From the NCBI GenBank assembly GCA_015222065.1, contig JADFUQ010000383.1, positions 1 through 8,029 on the forward strand: DNA of 8,029 nt, given 5' to 3'. The notes below the pieces were generated by a model. That model saw only the letters and a list, made by a program, of their open reading frames with translations. It made no database searches and had not been told where the DNA came from. The position numbers and the translations under genes are program-made. Origin of the DNA: Bacteroidota bacterium. GTDB lineage: Bacteria; Bacteroidota; Bacteroidia; Bacteroidales; VadinHA17. This document shows, one piece after another, positions 6,083 to 8,029 of the stretch (positions within the stretch are counted from its first letter, which is position 1; every line of letters begins with the position of its first letter).

Positions 6083-6724
6083 CTATTTCTTTATTTCTAC
6101 CCAAAGACCTGCTTTATCATAAATTATACGGAAATTAGGTATGCCTGCTTTATGTATAACCTCTCTTAATTTATCAGGTGAACTGTAAGCCTTTGCACCC
6201 TCTTTCAGGGAATGGTCTCTAAGAGATTTCATCCTGTTTGATTCTTCCTCAGTAACATATCGCCCAAATCCACCACCGACAAAGCCAATGCCTCCCTTCT
6301 TCAATACTCTATAAATTTCTTTAAATACCCGCACCTTATCTCCCCAACAATGATATGAACCTCTGCTGATTATGAAATTGGCAAATTCGTTCTCGAAAGG
6401 CAGCTCATGAGCATCACCCAGAACGGGGATTATCTTATCTGTAAATCTCTCTTTTTCAATGTTCATGCGTGCAACTTCGCATATGGCATTCTCCTTTTCC
6501 AAGGCATATATCTTCAACCTGGAATGTCTGCATAACTCAATTGTAAAAACAGCCGTGCCACAGCCGACATCCACACATACACCATCCAAACCATAATCCT
6601 CAGTGATTTGTTTAACTGTGGAGACAATCGCCGGCATAAAGTTCCCTTTGACCTTTTTATCGAAACGCTTAGCTTTAAAAAGGTCCATCTCAGAGTAATC
6701 AGCAGGGACACGCTCCTCAAACAT
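6083..6724 (-). CDS. Class I SAM-dependent methyltransferase
   Basis: The 213-residue protein has a complete Rossmann methyltransferase core. Motif I is VDVGCGTAVF (51-60), which holds S-adenosylmethionine, E76 at the end of strand 2 would bind the ribose, GDAHELPF (103-110) is motif II, ISRGSYHCW (119-127) follows strand 4, and LKKGGIGFVGGG (141-152) is the post-motif segment. No membrane segment or signal is seen, so it is cytoplasmic. The substrate, small molecule or other, cannot be deduced; the short C-terminus (FRIIYDKAGLWVEIKK) is not diagnostic to me. It has by far the best Shine-Dalgarno site in the window (AAGGGAGGA, 7 bases before the ATG), unlike its neighbours. This suggests acquisition from a lineage that relies on such sites. 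It is one unit of the proposed cassette array, bounded by G|TTA junctions at 6798/6797 and 5982/5981. Confidence 0.9.
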   Translation of the reverse strand: MFEERVPADYSEMDLFKAKRFDKKVKGNFMPAIVSTVKQITEDYGLDGVCVDVGCGTAVFTIELCRHSRLKIYALEKENAICEVARMNIEKERFTDKIIPVLGDAHELPFENEFANFIISRGSYHCWGDKVRVFKEIYRVLKKGGIGFVGGGFGRYVTEEESNRMKSLRDHSLKEGAKAYSSPDKLREVIHKAGIPNFRIIYDKAGLWVEIKK

Positions 6725-6731
6725 AATCTTA

Positions 6732-6740
6732 TCCTCCCTT
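6732..6740 (-). promoter_or_regulatory. Strong Shine-Dalgarno site of the methyltransferase gene
   Basis: The gene strand reads AAGGGAGGA, separated by 7 bases from the ATG at 6722-6724. It fixes the start codon and is unusual here, since most other genes in the window lack a recognisable site, as is normal in Bacteroidota. Confidence 0.8.
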
Positions 6741-6783
6741 TAATCTTTTAGATAGTTCTTTTATATACAACTTTTTTCATTCA

Positions 6784-6797
6784 GGCATTTCCGATAA
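6784..6797 (-). repeat. Cassette-start repeat of the methyltransferase unit
   Basis: On the gene strand this reads TTATCGGAAATGCC and follows GCTATTCG. It is the inverted partner (13 of 14) of 6052-6065 beyond the gene's stop. The preceding lipoprotein gene ends only 16 bases earlier, so no room remains for a full palindrome at this junction. Confidence 0.65.
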
Positions 6798-6813
6798 CGA
6801 ATAGCGCTAAAAT

Positions 6814-7248
6814 TTACTTTTCAATTATATAAATATCTCCTTGCATTGTCAATTCTTGTCCATTATAAATTATACTTTTCAACACTAATCCACCTAGACA
6901 CGGAACAGTAGGATCTCTTTCATAATCAATCTTTAATGTATCAGTATCCATGTGATTCAAATAGAGCAAAAAATCATTATCAATATTGCCAATATTAAAA
7001 ACACTCGTTGAAATTGATAAGGCAGATTCGACATTATCATAATCGAAATTTGATTTTGTTTCCAAATTCTCTTGGTATATAAATATCGTATCAGAATTAT
7101 AGAAGCCTGTCTCCACTAAATTATTATCTTGACTATCTAAAATCTTTAATTTCAATTCACAGCTAATTTCGTCTTCCGAGTCATTTGAGCAACTAGTAAA
7201 AATTATCAATATAATGAAGAGTCTAAATAAAAGATTTATCAATTTCAT
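6814..7248 (-). CDS. Small lipoprotein, probably surface-exposed, function unknown
   Basis: The 144-residue product begins with a lipoprotein signal: MK, a hydrophobic stretch (LLFRLFIILIIF) and a lipobox FTSC with C20 as the lipidated residue. The mature protein starts CSNDSEDE. Acidic residues directly after the cysteine fit the lipoprotein export signal described for Bacteroidota that sends lipoproteins to the outer face of the outer membrane. The remainder is beta-rich, with two further cysteines (C30 and C118, in PTVPCLGG) and phrases such as DTLKIDYERDPTVPC and IIYNGQELTMQG that recall small immunoglobulin-like or DUF lipoproteins of the phylum. I do not recognise a specific family. It is one unit of the proposed cassette array. 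It starts just after the G|TTA junction at 7276/7275, but its own 3' palindrome is missing. Confidence 0.8.
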   Translation of the reverse strand: MKLINLLFRLFIILIIFTSCSNDSEDEISCELKLKILDSQDNNLVETGFYNSDTIFIYQENLETKSNFDYDNVESALSISTSVFNIGNIDNDFLLYLNHMDTDTLKIDYERDPTVPCLGGLVLKSIIYNGQELTMQGDIYIIEK

Positions 7249-7269
7249 TTTTCCAAAATTTTGTTTATG

Positions 7270-7401
7270 AAATAACGAATGGCGTTATGAATAGTTGCCG
7301 ATTTCGGAGTGCCTTCCTATTAAGACACACCGAACTAAATGCGAAATACAACCCTTGAATTTACTACTGACACGGCAATTATTTATGAGCGCGTGTTAGG
7401 T
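7270..7401 (-). repeat. attC-like palindrome after the second nucleotidyltransferase gene
   Basis: Arms 7281-7300 and 7373-7392 match at 14 of 20, with six matched bases at the loop-side end (TTGCCG/CGGCAA) and several mismatches that allow G-T pairing. The loop is 72 nt. On the gene strand it begins ACCTAAC, an exact RYYYAAC box (7395-7401), and ends GCCATTCG|TTATTTC. The final seven bases deviate from GTTRRRY, as expected if that box belongs to the next unit. The nucleotidyltransferase gene ends inside this element. Confidence 0.55.
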
Positions 7402-7718
7402 GTAAGCGTTGTTATTTCAATACTCTCTTTACTTATCTCCTTAATAAAGGCATCTCCCTCATAATAGTACTTCATTGGGTATGGGTGTGTCTCTACAATT
7501 GGATATTTTATATTGATCCTGGAGTATAGTTTCAATTTATCAAAAATATTATCACCAAATTGGTCAGAAATAAGTAATAAATCTATATCTGACCACTCAT
7601 GTGTCAAACCCTTAGCAGCAAAACCAAATAATATCACTTTATGAAAAGTCAAACCATTTAATTGACAATCATTTATAAAGGATTTAGCTGTGTTTATTGC
7701 AGTTTCTCTAGTAACCAT
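7383..7718 (-). CDS. MNT-type nucleotidyltransferase with altered nucleotide loop; antitoxin of a lost HEPN partner
   Basis: This 111-residue protein belongs to the minimal nucleotidyltransferase class: LFGFAAKGLTHEWSDIDLLLI (31-50 region) carries the metal-binding aspartates D44 and D46, and E76 in VETHPYP is the likely third carboxylate. The conserved Gly-Ser of the nucleotide loop is Gly-Phe (G32-F33) and the usual Arg is Lys (K36), so catalysis is doubtful. Bacteroidota relatives of this type usually end at about IEI, and here eight more residues (TTLTPNTRS part) are read out of the adjoining palindrome, ending at 7383-7385. The HEPN gene expected upstream is reduced to a 29-codon remnant (7748-7837). 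The pair thus appears to be a decayed toxin-antitoxin cassette. A sequencing error at the Ser codon is the main alternative explanation for the GF motif. Confidence 0.8.
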   Translation of the reverse strand: MVTRETAINTAKSFINDCQLNGLTFHKVILFGFAAKGLTHEWSDIDLLLISDQFGDNIFDKLKLYSRINIKYPIVETHPYPMKYYYEGDAFIKEISKESIEITTLTPNTRS

Positions 7719-7747
7719 AGTCTTAATTGATTTGTAGAATTTAATAT

Positions 7748-7837
7748 CTAAGTCGTAAATTGCTCATTACAAATATTAGTCCAATCATCCTCGGCCTGCT
7801 CAATCCAGAAATTAATATAATCTTGCTTTGTCATCAT
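7748..7837 (-). pseudogene. N-terminal remnant of a HEPN-domain gene
   Basis: Reading from ATGATG (7832-7837) gives MMTKQDYINFWIEQAEDDW, closely resembling the usual N-terminus of Bacteroidota HEPN proteins that accompany nucleotidyltransferases. The product then ends after 29 residues at TAG (7748-7750). The roughly 100 further residues of the HEPN domain, including the RX4-6H catalytic motif, are absent, and only 29 bp separate this stop from the nucleotidyltransferase start. An internal deletion is the simplest explanation. The frame is too short for automatic gene finders. Confidence 0.6.
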
Positions 7838-7893
7838 AATATCAAAGATAGTCTTTTTTTATCTGTTGAAAAATTTGTGCAGTGAGCTTCATT

Positions 7894-7906
7894 CGCTTAC
7901 ACCTAA
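7894..7906 (-). repeat. Cassette-start repeat of the nucleotidyltransferase unit
   Basis: The gene strand reads TTAGGTGTAAGCG, an exact 13-bp inverted partner of 7396-7408 at the end of the same unit. It fits TTRRRY, but the base before it is A rather than the G expected at an attC junction. Upstream to the window end (7907-8029) there is no supportable gene, only a further CCG|TTATTTTT motif at 7971/7970 that resembles the other junctions. Confidence 0.65.
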
Positions 7907-8029
7907 TATATGATACACAAATTAGAACAGAGCCTATTAATAACGTAATTAACTGTTCCTTTAAAAATAACGGATAGTTTTATTCCTGGTATATTCGGTT
8001 AAGCAGTTTATGAGCTGATTGAATAAGCA

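Larger units (their letters stand above)
5081..7906 (-). mobile_element. Putative integron-like gene cassette array (four units, no integrase visible)
   Basis: Four same-strand single-gene units are bounded on the minus strand by G|TTA junctions: 5982/5981, 6798/6797 and 7276/7275, with a final G|TT at 5082/5081. The outer start at 7906 reads A|TTA. Long imperfect palindromes follow three of the four genes, and the start of three units is complementary to their own 3' end: 7906 with 7396 (13 of 13), 6797 with 6052 (13 of 14), and 5981 with 5197 (partial). In integrons each cassette starts TTRRRY and carries the complementary R'' box in its own attC, so the rule fits. All genes have the orientation expected relative to attC. 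No integrase or attI lies in the window, so this could be an orphan cassette cluster. A different cassette-like element cannot be excluded. Confidence 0.5.

Noticed and set aside
7980..8027. Minus-strand frame entering from the window end and stopping at TAA 7980-7982
   Set aside because: Only 15 codons are visible, which is too little to call a partial gene, although it ends just before another CCG|TTATT motif.

Overview
The window looks like an AT-rich stretch of a Bacteroidota genome (order not resolvable). The signs are a GLPGLI-family protein, a Tat-exported Gfo/Idh/MocA oxidoreductase with an SRRNFIKK signal, a lipoprotein whose mature end starts CSNDSEDE (a Bacteroidota surface-lipoprotein pattern), a LytTR response regulator relic, and a near absence of Shine-Dalgarno sites. 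No rRNA, tRNA, CRISPR array, transposase or integrase was found. Except for the first gene, every gene is on the minus strand.

Layout. 1-792 (+) is the C-terminal part of a TPR protein that begins outside the window. 817-1602 is a two-gene HEPN/nucleotidyltransferase (toxin-antitoxin type) operon with a near-perfect 18-bp inverted repeat at each edge. 1695-2949 is a decaying segment: a LytTR response regulator broken by a nonsense codon and an internal deletion with frame change, then a short tandem repeat, then a GLPGLI protein without its signal peptide. 3035-4528 is an intact Tat-dependent Gfo/Idh/MocA oxidoreductase. 4529-5075 has no convincing gene.

5076-7906 is the most interesting part. 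Four single-gene units lie head to tail on the minus strand: an ATC-hydrolase-like protein, a class I methyltransferase, a small lipoprotein, and a nucleotidyltransferase with a broken HEPN partner. They are separated by long imperfect palindromes of about 80-130 bp ending in G|TTA. In three of the four units the first bases are complementary to a sequence just after or at the end of the same unit's gene. This is the signature of integron gene cassettes (cassette start TTRRRY complementary to the R'' box of its own attC). I therefore propose an integrase-less cassette array, or a cassette system of similar logic. The integron assignment is an inference: box sequences deviate in places and no integrase or attI is visible.

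The cassette genes show no common pathway. They look like typical accessory cargo: two HEPN/MNT-type modules lie in or near the array (one apparently intact, one degraded), plus a surface lipoprotein and two enzymes.
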